From Aliivibrio salmonicida LFI1238 (GTDB lineage: Bacteria > Pseudomonadota > Gammaproteobacteria > Enterobacterales > Vibrionaceae), in contig NC_011312.1 in the NCBI RefSeq assembly GCF_000196495.1, positions 744,001 to 808,000 on the forward strand: a DNA stretch of 64,000 bases, written 5' to 3'. This document shows positions 1-10,132 of this stretch, piece after piece (positions within the stretch are counted from its first letter, which is position 1; each line of letters opens with the position of its first letter). The notes beneath the pieces were generated by a model. The model was not told the origin of the DNA and did not search any database. It was given only the letters and a program-made list of their open reading frames with translations. Made by a program: the position numbers and the translations under genes.

Positions 1-2110
<2,110 letters not shown>

Positions 2111-2203
2111 ACAACACCCAAGGGGTTTTGAACGGATTTAAGATAGCAAGAAACAGATTGAATGTGATTAAGAACACAATACAGCTTTCCGAATTAAAGA
2201 ATT

Positions 2204-2323
2204 TGCTTGGCGACCATAGCGTTATGGACCCACCTGATCCCATGCCGAACTCAGAAGTGAAACGTAATAGCGCCGATGGTAGTGTGGGGTCTCCCCATGT
2301 GAGAGTAGGACATCGCCAGGCTT
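2204..2323 (+). rRNA. rrf: 5S ribosomal RNA
   Basis: A 120-nt gene with the standard 5S core (CCCATGCCGAACTCAGAAG at about 2239-2257, then GATGGTAGTGTGGGGTCTCC). The ends TGCTTGGC and GCCAGGC pair to form helix I. It follows the 23S gene after a spacer of about 93 nt, as in a normal rRNA operon, and is followed by tRNA genes in the same direction. Confidence 0.97.
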
Positions 2324-2363
2324 GAATTAAGTTTTTATCTTTTTTAGAAGATGAAGACAAAGA

Positions 2364-2385
2364 ATAAAACGCTGACACGTTTTAT
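2364..2385 (+). other. Hairpin between 5S rRNA and tRNA-Asp, possible processing site
   Basis: ATAAAACG and CGTTTTAT form a perfect 8-bp inverted repeat around a 6-nt loop. It lies in the 5S-to-tRNA spacer and has no U-run typical of a terminator. A role as an RNase III or RNase E processing structure is inference from position only. Confidence 0.4.
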
Positions 2386-2418
2386 TTAAGTAATAGCATA
2401 ATGCTGAATAGACACTGC

Positions 2419-2495
2419 GGAGTGGTAGTTCAGTTGGTTAGAATACCGGCCTGTCACGCCGGGGGTCGCGGGTTCGAGTCCCGTCCACTCCGCCA
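2419..2495 (+). tRNA. tRNA-Asp (anticodon GTC)
   Basis: A 77-nt cloverleaf including the encoded CCA end. The acceptor stem pairs GGAGTGG with CCACTCC. The anticodon GTC is at 2453-2455 in a loop closed by a GC-rich stem, and the T arm carries GGTTCGAGTCC. It is the first of two tRNA genes downstream of the 5S gene and is probably co-transcribed with the rRNA operon. Confidence 0.98.
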
Positions 2496-2533
2496 CTTAT
2501 TTATAGACAGAGTTAAGTCTTTAAAATAACTAC

Positions 2534-2610
2534 AGGGGTGTAGCTCCAACTGGCAGAGCAGCGGATTCCAAATCCGCGTGTTGGGAGTTCGAATCTCTCC
2601 ACCCCTGCCA
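2534..2610 (+). tRNA. tRNA-Trp (anticodon CCA)
   Basis: A 77-nt cloverleaf with encoded CCA. The acceptor stem pairs AGGGGTG with CACCCCT. The anticodon CCA is at 2568-2570 and the T arm contains GAGTTCGAATCTC. It resembles E. coli tRNA-Trp closely and closes the rRNA-tRNA transcript, being followed at once by a strong terminator. Partial, decayed copies of this gene lie just downstream. Confidence 0.98.
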
Positions 2611-2614
2611 TATT

Positions 2615-2650
2615 AAAAAAGGCTCATATCGAAAGATATGAGCCTTTTTG
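2615..2650 (+). terminator. Rho-independent terminator of the rRNA-tRNA operon
   Basis: GGCTCATATC and GATATGAGCC form a perfect 10-bp stem closed by a GAAA tetraloop (2621-2644), preceded by an A-run and followed by TTTTT. It lies 10 nt after the tRNA-Trp CCA end. Confidence 0.93.
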
Positions 2651-2670
2651 CTATTTGTAGTTTGAGGAAA

Positions 2671-2771
2671 GAGCAGTGGATTCCCCCGTCATAAGAACGC
2701 GTGTGTTGGGAATTCTAATCTCTCCACCCTTGCCATATTAAAGAAGGCTCATATCGAAAGGTATGGGCTTT
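2671..2771 (+). pseudogene. Decayed second copy of tRNA-Trp 3' part plus terminator
   Basis: GAGCAGTGGATTCC at 2671, TGTTGGGAATTCTAATCTCT near 2704-2723 and CCACCCTTGCCATATTAAAG reproduce the tRNA-Trp sequence from the D arm to CCA with many substitutions. They are followed by a weakened copy of the same terminator (GGCTCATATC-GAAA-GGTATGGGCT, 2746-2769). The copy starts 115 nt after the matching point of the real gene. The acceptor 5' strand is absent and the anticodon stem is disrupted, so it cannot be a working tRNA. Confidence 0.8.
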
Positions 2772-2794
2772 TTGCCATCTGTAGTTTAAGAAAA

Positions 2795-2855
2795 GACTCG
2801 CGGCTCCCTCCGCCATAAGACTATGTATGTCGGAGTTTGAAATTCTACTATTGTG
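2795..2855 (+). pseudogene. More decayed third copy of the tRNA-Trp unit
   Basis: GACTCGCGGCTCCC at 2795, then a CCGCCATAAGA block and TGTCGGAGTTTGAAATTCTA, align with the second copy at an offset of 124 nt. They are preceded by a matching TTTTTGCCATCTGTAGTTTAAG linker. Divergence is greater than in copy two and no terminator copy follows. It looks like an older tandem duplication product. Confidence 0.65.
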
Positions 2856-2867
2856 TTTAATTAACTA

Positions 2868-3275
2868 TTAATCAAATTCGTTGTATTTAGATATGATGGT
2901 TTCTAAGGTTACAAATTCTTGGTTTCCATGTCTTGTGTTCCAAGCACTAGATATTGTGATGTGCTTTGCCGAGGCCGAAATTATGCTATCAACGTTCCAG
3001 GTTAACATATATGTAATATCATTGATTGTGACTTCATTTGACGATGTAGCAATGGAATCATAAGTAATAGTTCCACCTGCTCCAGAGATTGAGCGACTAC
3101 GAAATTTTTCTAATTGAGTTTCTGCACTATATAGAGCCTCAATACTCCTTGTCGCATGTTCAGATTTTAGCTCAATAAACGTTTGCAGCTTCAATAAGCC
3201 TAATGCACCAATACCAATAATGGTAAATGAAATCATTATTTCAAGAAGGCTAAATCCTTTTTGTTTATAGATCAT
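2868..3275 (-). CDS. pilV: Type IV pilus minor pilin, PilV-like
   Basis: A 135-residue prepilin-like protein. A short positive leader ends at G, followed by FSLLEIMISFTIIGIGAL (about residues 8-25): the prepilin peptidase site, Glu at mature position 5 and the hydrophobic N-terminal helix. PilV proteins are minor pilins that help start type IV pilus assembly at the inner membrane. It is the last gene of a minus-strand set fimT-pilW-pilX-pilV and overlaps the end of pilX by 11 nt, so the genes are translationally coupled. Vibrios use such a cluster for the DNA-uptake/adhesion pilus. The exact symbol is inferred from order and length. Confidence 0.8.
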   Translation of the reverse strand: MIYKQKGFSLLEIMISFTIIGIGALGLLKLQTFIELKSEHATRSIEALYSAETQLEKFRSRSISGAGGTITYDSIATSSNEVTINDITYMLTWNVDSIISASAKHITISSAWNTRHGNQEFVTLETIISKYNEFD

Positions 3276-4509
3276 TCCAAGATCCTTTTTGCCATGTAAA
3301 ATTGTTGTATTCTTCTTTACGGGCAGATCTTTTATAATTAAATACTATGGCGCCTCTAAGTAATGCTGAGGAATTAGGAATATCTAATATTAGTCCTCCA
3401 GTAGGAATAAAAGCACCAGCTTGGAAATGAGAGACTGTTTTCTTATCATTAGTAGCTAGAGTATTAGAGCTTACCATTCCATCCCAATTGTCAGTAAGAT
3501 CTGTCCCTATTGGGTGATGATACATATGATAAACTGAACCATAGAAATTTACTGCACCGTAAACACCGAAAACGCCATCTTCTATAACAAGGTTTCGAGA
3601 TTTATCAGTTAGTGATGTTAATGAATGGCCATCTCCAAGATCGCAATTACCTTCGACCCATACTTTATCGCTAGTTGCAAAAGCGGTTGCGATAGAGCTG
3701 TCACAATTTGATTTATTACCACTAATTACCGTGTATTCATTTTTTACTTCAGATAGTTTAGAACGAGGTTTTTGGAAGAATGGTTCAAAAGGGTCATAGT
3801 GTTCTTCTTTTATATAATCAGAAAGAAAGTTACCAGAAGTTGCGGAATCATCTGTTTTAGAATTTGTTTGAATGTTTGATTGTGTTGTTGAATGGCAGGT
3901 GCCGCTATAACCATCATAGGGCCCATTTTCTTCAGGATTAAGTGTTTTCAATCCTGATCCTGAAAATCTGTAATCGATGTATCCGCTATATTTAATGGCA
4001 ACACACTCATCTTTTTCATTAATTTTATGGCCTGTAACATCGGGATATACGTTTAAAGAACCATCTATAATCAAATTACCTCTAGCTTGTATCGCTCCGT
4101 TTCCATAAGTAATTTTAGGTATGATATTTTTTTTAATTAATTCTTTTTCATTTAGTTCATAAGTTAACTGATAGGTAATTGCAGAATTTGCTGAAGATAC
4201 AGGTTGAGCGTAAAGACTTTCCATTGGATTATTGATATTACACTGAGTATTCATATTACTATACTCAGTAGAAGTATTATTCTTTGATAATAGAGATGGC
4301 TCTGTTTTACTTTCACTTATAAAGCTAAAGAGGCACTCAATAGCACCTTCTGCCTTCCAGTTGCTTTGTTTAGCAATAACTTCATTTTGTGATCTTTTTA
4401 TTTGATAGAAAGTACTTTTGTAAGTTCCTAGAGATAAAATTAAAGCAGCAAGGATTAGGAGTGATGTCATTATTAAAACAACAGCGCCATTTTGTTTCTC
4501 TATATTCAT
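3265..4509 (-). CDS. pilX: Type IV pilus minor pilin, PilX-like
   Basis: About 414 residues from the ATG at 4509. A TTG nine bases upstream is the alternative, but AAGGAAT is well spaced only for the ATG. The ATG shares one base with the pilW stop (TAATG), indicating coupled translation. The N terminus KQNGAVVLIMTSLLILAALI looks like a PilX class III signal and membrane helix. A large, Cys-containing, Gly/Ser-rich periplasmic domain follows. PilX-type minor pilins are larger than other pilins and cap or prime the fibre. The C-terminal domain has no motif I recognise. Confidence 0.75.
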   Translation of the reverse strand: MNIEKQNGAVVLIMTSLLILAALILSLGTYKSTFYQIKRSQNEVIAKQSNWKAEGAIECLFSFISESKTEPSLLSKNNTSTEYSNMNTQCNINNPMESLYAQPVSSANSAITYQLTYELNEKELIKKNIIPKITYGNGAIQARGNLIIDGSLNVYPDVTGHKINEKDECVAIKYSGYIDYRFSGSGLKTLNPEENGPYDGYSGTCHSTTQSNIQTNSKTDDSATSGNFLSDYIKEEHYDPFEPFFQKPRSKLSEVKNEYTVISGNKSNCDSSIATAFATSDKVWVEGNCDLGDGHSLTSLTDKSRNLVIEDGVFGVYGAVNFYGSVYHMYHHPIGTDLTDNWDGMVSSNTLATNDKKTVSHFQAGAFIPTGGLILDIPNSSALLRGAIVFNYKRSARKEEYNNFTWQKGSWNDL

Positions 4510-5129
4510 TATTGCCAATTCCTTTGTTTGACGCTGAAACTTAAGTCCTTTTTCATTGTTGGTATATTTACTAGTTCAGTATCAAGTCGAATATCAATTA
4601 TTGATGAGGTTGCGGAGCTTGTGATTAACGGTTTACGTAACACTGAAAAATTAGTTACTTGTATGTTTTGAGTATCAAAAAGTGAATAGCAATTACTAAC
4701 GGTAGTTAGACTTTTTATGTTTGTTATGAGTGTTTCTTCTTCACATACTTTTAATTTTTTATCGGAAGGTGAGTATTTATATATTACATTTTGGTAAGTT
4801 TTTTGTGCTCCAGATAGTTTTTTGTGATACACAAAACCAATACTATTTGGTGTTATTTCTATAATATTTGTCGCAGCCGATAGCTTTACTGACTGTCCAT
4901 CAGTGCCGTTGTATCCTGCTCTTTGGATATCGTTTTTTATAATTTGCATTGTACTCGTTAGATTTTGAGCTAGTAGTAATTCTAGGCCTCGGTTTTTTGC
5001 TACACGTTGCCCATTAATAAAAATAGATCCAACAAGACTAATTGCAATAATCCCAATAAATGAAGCGATCAGAAGCTCAATAAGTGAAGAGCCATTTTGT
5101 TTGTATTTATGAACAGGAATTATATCCAT
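4509..5129 (-). CDS. pilW: Type IV pilus minor pilin, PilW-like
   Basis: About 206 residues. The start is placed at the ATG at 5129, which has GGGGAG just upstream; a GTG at 5141 is also in frame. The segment QNGSSLIELLIASFIGIIAI carries the prepilin cleavage site (after G) and Glu at +5. PilW proteins have this N-terminal helix, then a helical block containing the QRAGYNG motif (here about residues 90-100), which is a good family marker. It overlaps fimT by about 23 nt. Role: inner-membrane minor pilin needed for pilus assembly. Confidence 0.82.
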   Translation of the reverse strand: MDIIPVHKYKQNGSSLIELLIASFIGIIAISLVGSIFINGQRVAKNRGLELLLAQNLTSTMQIIKNDIQRAGYNGTDGQSVKLSAATNIIEITPNSIGFVYHKKLSGAQKTYQNVIYKYSPSDKKLKVCEEETLITNIKSLTTVSNCYSLFDTQNIQVTNFSVLRKPLITSSATSSIIDIRLDTELVNIPTMKKDLSFSVKQRNWQ

Positions 5130-5622
5130 AGAGCTCCCCACTCGTATTATCGTAACAAACCTTAATTCTTCCAGGAGGGTTTGAAAGAACGACTTTCAAT
5201 ACTTTTTTTGTGTCTGTATTTGGGTAGAAAGTAAATGACCCTGAAGCTGGTCTACCTCTTATACCTTCAAATTTTGTTTTTTTATGTGCATATGTGTGTT
5301 TTAAGGTGATATCGCTGAAGTTGGTACCATCTAAATAGGCAACCATATTTCCAGAAGTACTTGTTGAATCTCTTAAAGCTAAATTCCATGAACCGATTTT
5401 ATTTTCTTCTTTTTTCGGAAATGAAATATGGACCCATAAGTCACTGTTTCTTAGGACTGCCTCTGATTTAGCTTGAATTAAAAAACCATTTAGTTCTGTT
5501 GCCAAGCGTTGCATTTTTACGCTGTTATTTACGGTATTGAAGTTTGGTGCAGCAACGGATAGAAGTATGGCCAAAACGGTGATTGTAATTAACATCTCCA
5601 ATAAGGTAAACCCGCGATTCAT
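5107..5622 (-). CDS. fimT: Type IV pilus minor pilin, FimT/GspH family
   Basis: 171 residues starting MNRGFTLLEMLITITVLAIL: a very short leader, cleavage after G4, Phe at +1 and Glu at +5, then the membrane helix. The C-terminal half fits the GspH/FimT beta domain and ends with a Cys pair around YNSCS and VCYDN. It is the first gene of the minus-strand pilin operon and is divergent from pilE across a gap of about 100 bp that must hold both promoters. Some FimT proteins bind DNA during natural transformation. Whether this one does is not visible from sequence. Confidence 0.82.
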   Translation of the reverse strand: MNRGFTLLEMLITITVLAILLSVAAPNFNTVNNSVKMQRLATELNGFLIQAKSEAVLRNSDLWVHISFPKKEENKIGSWNLALRDSTSTSGNMVAYLDGTNFSDITLKHTYAHKKTKFEGIRGRPASGSFTFYPNTDTKKVLKVVLSNPPGRIKVCYDNTSGELYGYNSCS

Positions 5623-5725
5623 CTCTCAAATCCTTTTGTAAACTATTGATAAAGCATCAATAATTCTTGCTTAAATTATACCAAGTATGAAAAATAGAAA
5701 GATATTTAGAGAAGGATAAATAGAA

Positions 5726-6157
5726 ATGATTCTAATAAATAAATGTAACTTATCTCGTGTTCATATAAGGGGTATGACACTGATCGAAATTATGATCGTA
5801 ATTGCTATTATTGGTTTATTGTCAGCGATTGCTTATCCTGCGTATACAAACCATATATTAAAGGCGAACCGTATCGTTGCCTTAGCTGATATGGCGAAAA
5901 TTCAATTAGAATTAGAAACGAAATATATAACTAATTATTCAGATATAGCTAGCTCTATCGTTAGCGGGGGAACTTGTTCTTTTTGTGAAACACAATCGGA
6001 TAAATATACTCTGAGCTTAGAGGGGTTAACTGCTACAACTTATACGATTAAAGCTACTCCTATAAAGGCACAGATAAAGGATACATGCTCAGGGAAAACT
6101 TATACTGCGATTACTTTAAATCAATTTAATAAAAGTGAGCCTAAGGAATGCTGGTAA
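5726..6157 (+). CDS. pilE: Type IV pilin / PilE-like minor pilin
   Basis: 143 residues. The leader of about 16 residues ends RG, followed by MTLIEIMIVIAIIGLLSAIA with Glu at +5, then YPAYTNHILKANR, typical of PilE pilins. Two Cys near residues 76-79 and two near the C terminus (DTCSGK, PKECW) can form the disulfide loops of this family. AAGGA precedes the ATG. It is transcribed away from the fimT-pilW-pilX-pilV set, the order I recall for the V. cholerae minor-pilin locus. Probably a minor rather than the major pilin. Confidence 0.8.
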   Translation: MILINKCNLSRVHIRGMTLIEIMIVIAIIGLLSAIAYPAYTNHILKANRIVALADMAKIQLELETKYITNYSDIASSIVSGGTCSFCETQSDKYTLSLEGLTATTYTIKATPIKAQIKDTCSGKTYTAITLNQFNKSEPKECW

Positions 6158-6161
6158 ACTA

Positions 6162-6185
6162 AAGGTGGGAATTTATACCCACCTT
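6162..6185. terminator. Bidirectional hairpin between pilE and chrA
   Basis: AAGGTGGG and CCCACCTT form an 8-bp perfect stem with an 8-nt AT loop, between convergent genes. T-rich stretches on both sides are short, so termination may be partial. Confidence 0.6.
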
Positions 6186-6193
6186 AATGTTTA

Positions 6194-7345
6194 TCAACCA
6201 ACGAAAGGCAACATACCACCAGCGGCAATAAAGAAGCCAACCAAACCTACAATGGGAAGTTTAAGTACTTTAAGTAATGCAAAGCCAATAATAACTAATG
6301 CCATATCTACCCCTGAGCCTACTGCGCTTGTAAATACAGGGTCATACAGCGCTGCGATTAGTAACCCGACAACAGAAGCATTAATTCCCGTAATTGCTCC
6401 TGCTAATGCTGGTTTTTGAGCTAGAACCTGCCAATGACTAAATACTCCAAGTACTAATGAAAATCCCGGTAAGAAAATAGCAATGGTTGCAACTAAAGCA
6501 CCAAGAATTGGCTGTTCACTCCACAATTCATATCCTAAGAACGTTGCAAAGGTAAACATTGGACCGGGAACAGCCTGAGCTGCAGCATAACCCGTTAAAA
6601 AGCTATCCGTACTAATTTGGTCGCCAACGATATTTTGTAGTAATGGTAAGACTACATGACCGCCACCAAAGACTAAACTACCTGCTTGGAAGAAATCAGA
6701 AAAAAGAAGGAGTAATGGCGAATGATTAACGATAGCAGGTAAAGCAAAGAAACAAAGTGCAAAGATAATTAAGGGTAACCAATTAATGCCTTTAGATTCT
6801 TTTTTAATCTCAGTCACCTTATCTGATTTTAGATAAATTCGACCTATAATCGCGGCAATTAACAGTGCAATTAATTGTGTGCTTATTGAAGGGAGTATTA
6901 ATAATAAGGTTGCGGTCATAATACATAAAAGTATCGTGATTTTGTCCTTACAAAAACTCTTATACATTCCCATGATGGCATCAGCAACAACAACAACGGC
7001 TAATAATTTCAATCCATGAATGATGCCTTCAAAGATGTCATTACCAAAGAATGAATGGCTTATATTTGCTAATAACACCATGATAAGAATGGAAGGTAAT
7101 GTGAAACCAATTGAAGCGAGTAGAGCGCCAAAGAGTCCTTTTCTGTGATAACCCAAAGCAAAGCCTACTTGGCTTGAACCTGGGCCAGGTAAGAACTGGC
7201 TCAAGGCGATCAGTTGTGCGTATTCCTCTTCACTTATCCAACCTCGCTTTTGTACAAATTCATTGCGGAAGTAACCGATATGAGCGGCAGGTCCACCAAA
7301 GCTAACCCAGCCTAATAAAAAAAATCGGTTAAATATTTCAAACAT
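6194..7345 (-). CDS. chrA: Chromate transporter, ChrA (CHR) family
   Basis: 383 residues, the usual length of two-domain CHR proteins. The N-terminal half begins FFLLGWVSFGGPAAHIGYFR and contains LSQFLPGPGSSQ. The C-terminal half repeats the pattern with GSLVFGGGHVVLPLL and AAQAVPGPMFTFATFLG. About ten to twelve hydrophobic segments fit an inner-membrane carrier. CHR proteins export chromate, and sulfate is the natural analogue. A LysR gene lies divergently and may control it. The actual substrate is inferred from the family. Confidence 0.88.
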   Translation of the reverse strand: MFEIFNRFFLLGWVSFGGPAAHIGYFRNEFVQKRGWISEEEYAQLIALSQFLPGPGSSQVGFALGYHRKGLFGALLASIGFTLPSILIMVLLANISHSFFGNDIFEGIIHGLKLLAVVVVADAIMGMYKSFCKDKITILLCIMTATLLLILPSISTQLIALLIAAIIGRIYLKSDKVTEIKKESKGINWLPLIIFALCFFALPAIVNHSPLLLLFSDFFQAGSLVFGGGHVVLPLLQNIVGDQISTDSFLTGYAAAQAVPGPMFTFATFLGYELWSEQPILGALVATIAIFLPGFSLVLGVFSHWQVLAQKPALAGAITGINASVVGLLIAALYDPVFTSAVGSGVDMALVIIGFALLKVLKLPIVGLVGFFIAAGGMLPFVG

Positions 7346-7463
7346 AATCTACTCAACTTTTGACGTATCATCCAAATTCGGACATTCCATTTTGATGGGA
7401 TAAAGATTACGAGTTACTATCCAATTATTCAAATCGATTAAATTACTATTAACTATGAATTAA

Positions 7464-8387
7464 ATTAATTGGAAAGCGGTCGACTTAAATTTATTAGTGG
7501 TATTTAGAACATTGATGGAAACGAAAAGTGTCTCATTAGCTGCGGATAGATTATTTGTCGGGCAATCAGCGATGAGCCATAGTCTTTCTCGTTTACGTGA
7601 GTTATTAAACGATCCTTTGTTCGAAAGACAAGGGCATAAAATGATCCCTACCGCGAAGGCTATTCAACTTTATCCTATGATAGATAAAGTACTACAAACA
7701 ATAACGGGGGATATTTTAAAGACAGATACCTTTGAGGCGAGTGAGTTCTCTGGGACCTTTAAAATCGGAATGACAGATTATGCAGAATTACTTTTTGCAG
7801 CAGATATTTTTGATGCGATTCATCAATTAGCACCAAAAGCACAGTTATGTTTTACCACGGTAGATAAAGCGAATTACCAAGATAAGTTTGATAGCGAACC
7901 ACTTGATTTAGTTATTGGTAGCATGAAACCAGAGCAAAAAGATTTACAGTATCAAAAATTATATACAGAAAAGCATGTATGTATGTGGGATGGAAACAGA
8001 CATCAATTTAAAACACCGATAACACTGGATGATTATCTTTCATTGCCTCATGCATTGGTTAGCCCTGATGGTTCATTAAAAACAGGTGTAGATAAGCAAT
8101 TGAGCGCATTGGGAGCAGAAAGAGCGGTGAGTGTCGCGTCAAAGCACTTTTTGACGATTAGGCATCTCATGAAAAAAAGAAATTTAATCTGTGTTGTACC
8201 AGAGTTAATGGCACAGCTGGATTTGTTCTCTGAGCAATTGGTCCACTCAGAGCCTCCAATTGAAGTTGGGGAATTTGATATTCAATTGATTTGGCAAACT
8301 CGTAACAAAGAAAATAAACGCTACCAATGGCTTAAAGAGTTGCTCATTCAAACCATTGAAAAAAGTGTTAGCGCTTACAAAAAATAA
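7464..8387 (+). CDS. LysR-family transcriptional regulator, apparently with an ATT start
   Basis: LysR regulators bind DNA through an N-terminal winged HTH, here SLAADRLFVGQSAMSHSLSR, and sense a ligand with the C-terminal domain. The first ATG/GTG/TTG in frame is GTG at 7497, but that would remove the family's usual DLNLL motif, which is encoded in frame just upstream. The frame stays open only to ATT at 7464, directly after TAA at 7461-7463. Reading from ATT gives about 307 residues. No clear ribosome site precedes either start. The gene is divergent from chrA and may regulate it (inference). The effector is unknown. Confidence 0.82.
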   Translation: MNWKAVDLNLLVVFRTLMETKSVSLAADRLFVGQSAMSHSLSRLRELLNDPLFERQGHKMIPTAKAIQLYPMIDKVLQTITGDILKTDTFEASEFSGTFKIGMTDYAELLFAADIFDAIHQLAPKAQLCFTTVDKANYQDKFDSEPLDLVIGSMKPEQKDLQYQKLYTEKHVCMWDGNRHQFKTPITLDDYLSLPHALVSPDGSLKTGVDKQLSALGAERAVSVASKHFLTIRHLMKKRNLICVVPELMAQLDLFSEQLVHSEPPIEVGEFDIQLIWQTRNKENKRYQWLKELLIQTIEKSVSAYKK

Positions 8388-8402
8388 TACAACGAGTTTT
8401 GT

Positions 8403-8591
8403 TTATCGTCCAAATGCATCTTTAATTTTTTCATCAGTATTGTATTGGCTTAATGCATAAACAGACCAAATAGCGGCAGGGATCCAGCCAATTAAAGTTA
8501 ATTGTAAAATAAGGCAAATGACACCACTAAATGGACGACCAATAGTAAAAAACTGTAACCAAGGCAGTAATAAAGCAAGTAAGAGTCTCAT
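8403..8591 (-). CDS. YqaE/Pmp3-family small membrane protein
   Basis: 62 residues with two hydrophobic helices. The segment GRPFSGVICLILQLTLIGWI followed by PAAIWSVYALSQY fits the Pmp3/YqaE (UPF0057) family, usually 50-60 residues long. These proteolipids sit in the inner membrane and are linked to membrane potential or stress in other organisms. Its end is 15 nt from the end of the convergent LysR gene. Function here is not shown. Confidence 0.75.
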   Translation of the reverse strand: MRLLLALLLPWLQFFTIGRPFSGVICLILQLTLIGWIPAAIWSVYALSQYNTDEKIKDAFGR

Positions 8592-8659
8592 GGTATTTCC
8601 TATGTGAATTTATTTTGTTGTTAGTCTTATTAATAAGTGGGGTTGTCTTGTGTCTTTTT

Positions 8660-8696
8660 CAATAAAAATGGCCAGTAACAATAAAGTTACTGGCCA
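8660..8696 (-). terminator. Terminator downstream of dapD
   Basis: TGGCCAGTAAC and GTTACTGGCCA form a perfect 11-bp stem with a 6-nt loop (8669-8696). Read on the minus strand it is followed by TTTTTATT, as expected for a terminator of dapD. Confidence 0.85.
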
Positions 8697-8757
8697 CAAG
8701 AATACCGTTTCATCAATGAATAGAGTATGAATGCATACTCATATTATTAAGTGAATA

Positions 8758-9789
8758 TTAGTTGTTGCTGTGTAATTCGCTGTTCAGTTCAATTGCAGAT
8801 TTATTAGTTAAACATTCTATTTGACCAGTGATAGAGTTACGACGGAACAGAAGATCTGTTTTGCCTGCAAGATCACGAGCTTTCGCGACTTCAACTTCTT
8901 TACCTTGGTTATCTAACATGCTTACTTTTGTGCCTGCAGTAACATATAGGCCAGATTCAATCGTACAACGATCACCCATTGGGAAACCAAGGCCTGCATT
9001 TGCGCCAAGTAGGCAGTTCTCACCGATAGAGATAACCATTTTACCGCCACCAGAAAGTGTACCCATGATAGAAGCACCACCGCCGATATCAGATCCATTA
9101 CCCACAACAACACCGGCAGAAATACGACCTTCAACCATACTCACACCAGTAGTACCTGCGTTAAAGTTGATGAAGCCTTCATGCATTACTGTTGTACCTT
9201 TACCTACATGTGCGCCTAAACGAACACGAGAAGTATCGGCAATACGAATACCTGTAGGTACAACGTAATCCACCATTTTAGGAAATTTATCAACACAATC
9301 GACAGTCAGGGTGTCACCAGCTAGGCGAGCTTCTATTTGGCGATCGGCTAATTCAGGAAGATCGATAGGGCCTTGGTTCGTCCACGCTATATTGTGTAAT
9401 AAACCAAAAATACCATCCAGTACAGTGCCATGTGGCTTAACTAAACGATTAGAGATCAATTGAAGTTTCAAAAAGCCTTCAGCAACAGATTGAGATTGTT
9501 CATCAGTTGCTAAAACAACAAGAACAAGAGGCTGCTTTGATTGAACTGCCTTTTCTGCGAATGCCGCGTTTGGAACATCCCCGTTTGCTGCAAAAGCGTT
9601 AGCAAGTTCAGTGCAAACTTCAGATGTAATTTCAATCGCTTGATTGCCCTCCGTATAACCACTTGCTTTAGCAATAGCGTTAACTAATGATTCAGATGGG
9701 TTTAATACTGGGTGTGGGAAAAAAGCTTCAATAATTTTATTGTCGCGGTTTTTTGTCGCTGTACCAAAGGCAAGTGCAAAATGAGCCAT
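8758..9789 (-). CDS. dapD: 2,3,4,5-tetrahydropyridine-2,6-dicarboxylate N-succinyltransferase (long form)
   Basis: Transfers succinyl from succinyl-CoA to tetrahydrodipicolinate in the succinylase branch of lysine and meso-diaminopimelate synthesis (cytoplasm). The best start is the ATG at 9789, giving 343 residues beginning MAHFALAFGTATKNRDNKII, because GGAGA lies eight bases before it; an ATG seven codons upstream overlaps that site. The central and C-terminal parts show left-handed beta-helix turns (RLGAHVGKGTTVMHEGFINF, VVGNGSDIGGGASIMGTLSG). This is the long DapD type seen in vibrios and pseudomonads rather than the 274-residue enteric type. It is a single-gene unit with its own terminator. 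Confidence 0.93.
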   Translation of the reverse strand: MAHFALAFGTATKNRDNKIIEAFFPHPVLNPSESLVNAIAKASGYTEGNQAIEITSEVCTELANAFAANGDVPNAAFAEKAVQSKQPLVLVVLATDEQSQSVAEGFLKLQLISNRLVKPHGTVLDGIFGLLHNIAWTNQGPIDLPELADRQIEARLAGDTLTVDCVDKFPKMVDYVVPTGIRIADTSRVRLGAHVGKGTTVMHEGFINFNAGTTGVSMVEGRISAGVVVGNGSDIGGGASIMGTLSGGGKMVISIGENCLLGANAGLGFPMGDRCTIESGLYVTAGTKVSMLDNQGKEVEVAKARDLAGKTDLLFRRNSITGQIECLTNKSAIELNSELHSNN

Positions 9790-10132
9790 GTAATGATTCT
9801 CCATTTTCATATCAATAATAGTAATTTATACCTATTTAAATCATTATCCGTTCATTCACATTGGTTCAATCAAATCATCGCTACGTTAGCTGTTTTATTA
9901 CAAGATTGCGGTCATTAGGATGACTGATTATTAAAATCTCTATCTTGTTTTTAAGTGATTTACCTTATGTAATGAATTTGTCATTTAATTAATTCGATAG
10001 GTATTAAAAATAAATCTTACTTCACATCATAAAGATAGTTGCTGTGATATAGAAGAGTGAAATCAGAAAATTTTAATGAGAAAAGGGAATAGAGGTAAGA
10101 AAAGGGAATTTAAAGTGGTCGTGGAGAAAAGA
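9790..10132. other. Intergenic region between dapD and yebG
   Basis: 343 bp, AT-rich, with no credible gene on either strand. It should hold the dapD promoter. A candidate on the minus strand is TTGAAC (9869-9864), a 17-nt spacer and TAATGA (9846-9841). This is a weak match and is offered as inference. Nothing else is evident. Confidence 0.4.

Noticed and set aside
2671..2735. Second tRNA-Trp gene
   Set aside because: The acceptor 5' strand is missing and the anticodon arm is broken; treated as a decayed copy.
8828..9268. 146-codon plus-strand frame inside dapD
   Set aside because: Antisense shadow of the clearly conserved DapD coding frame.
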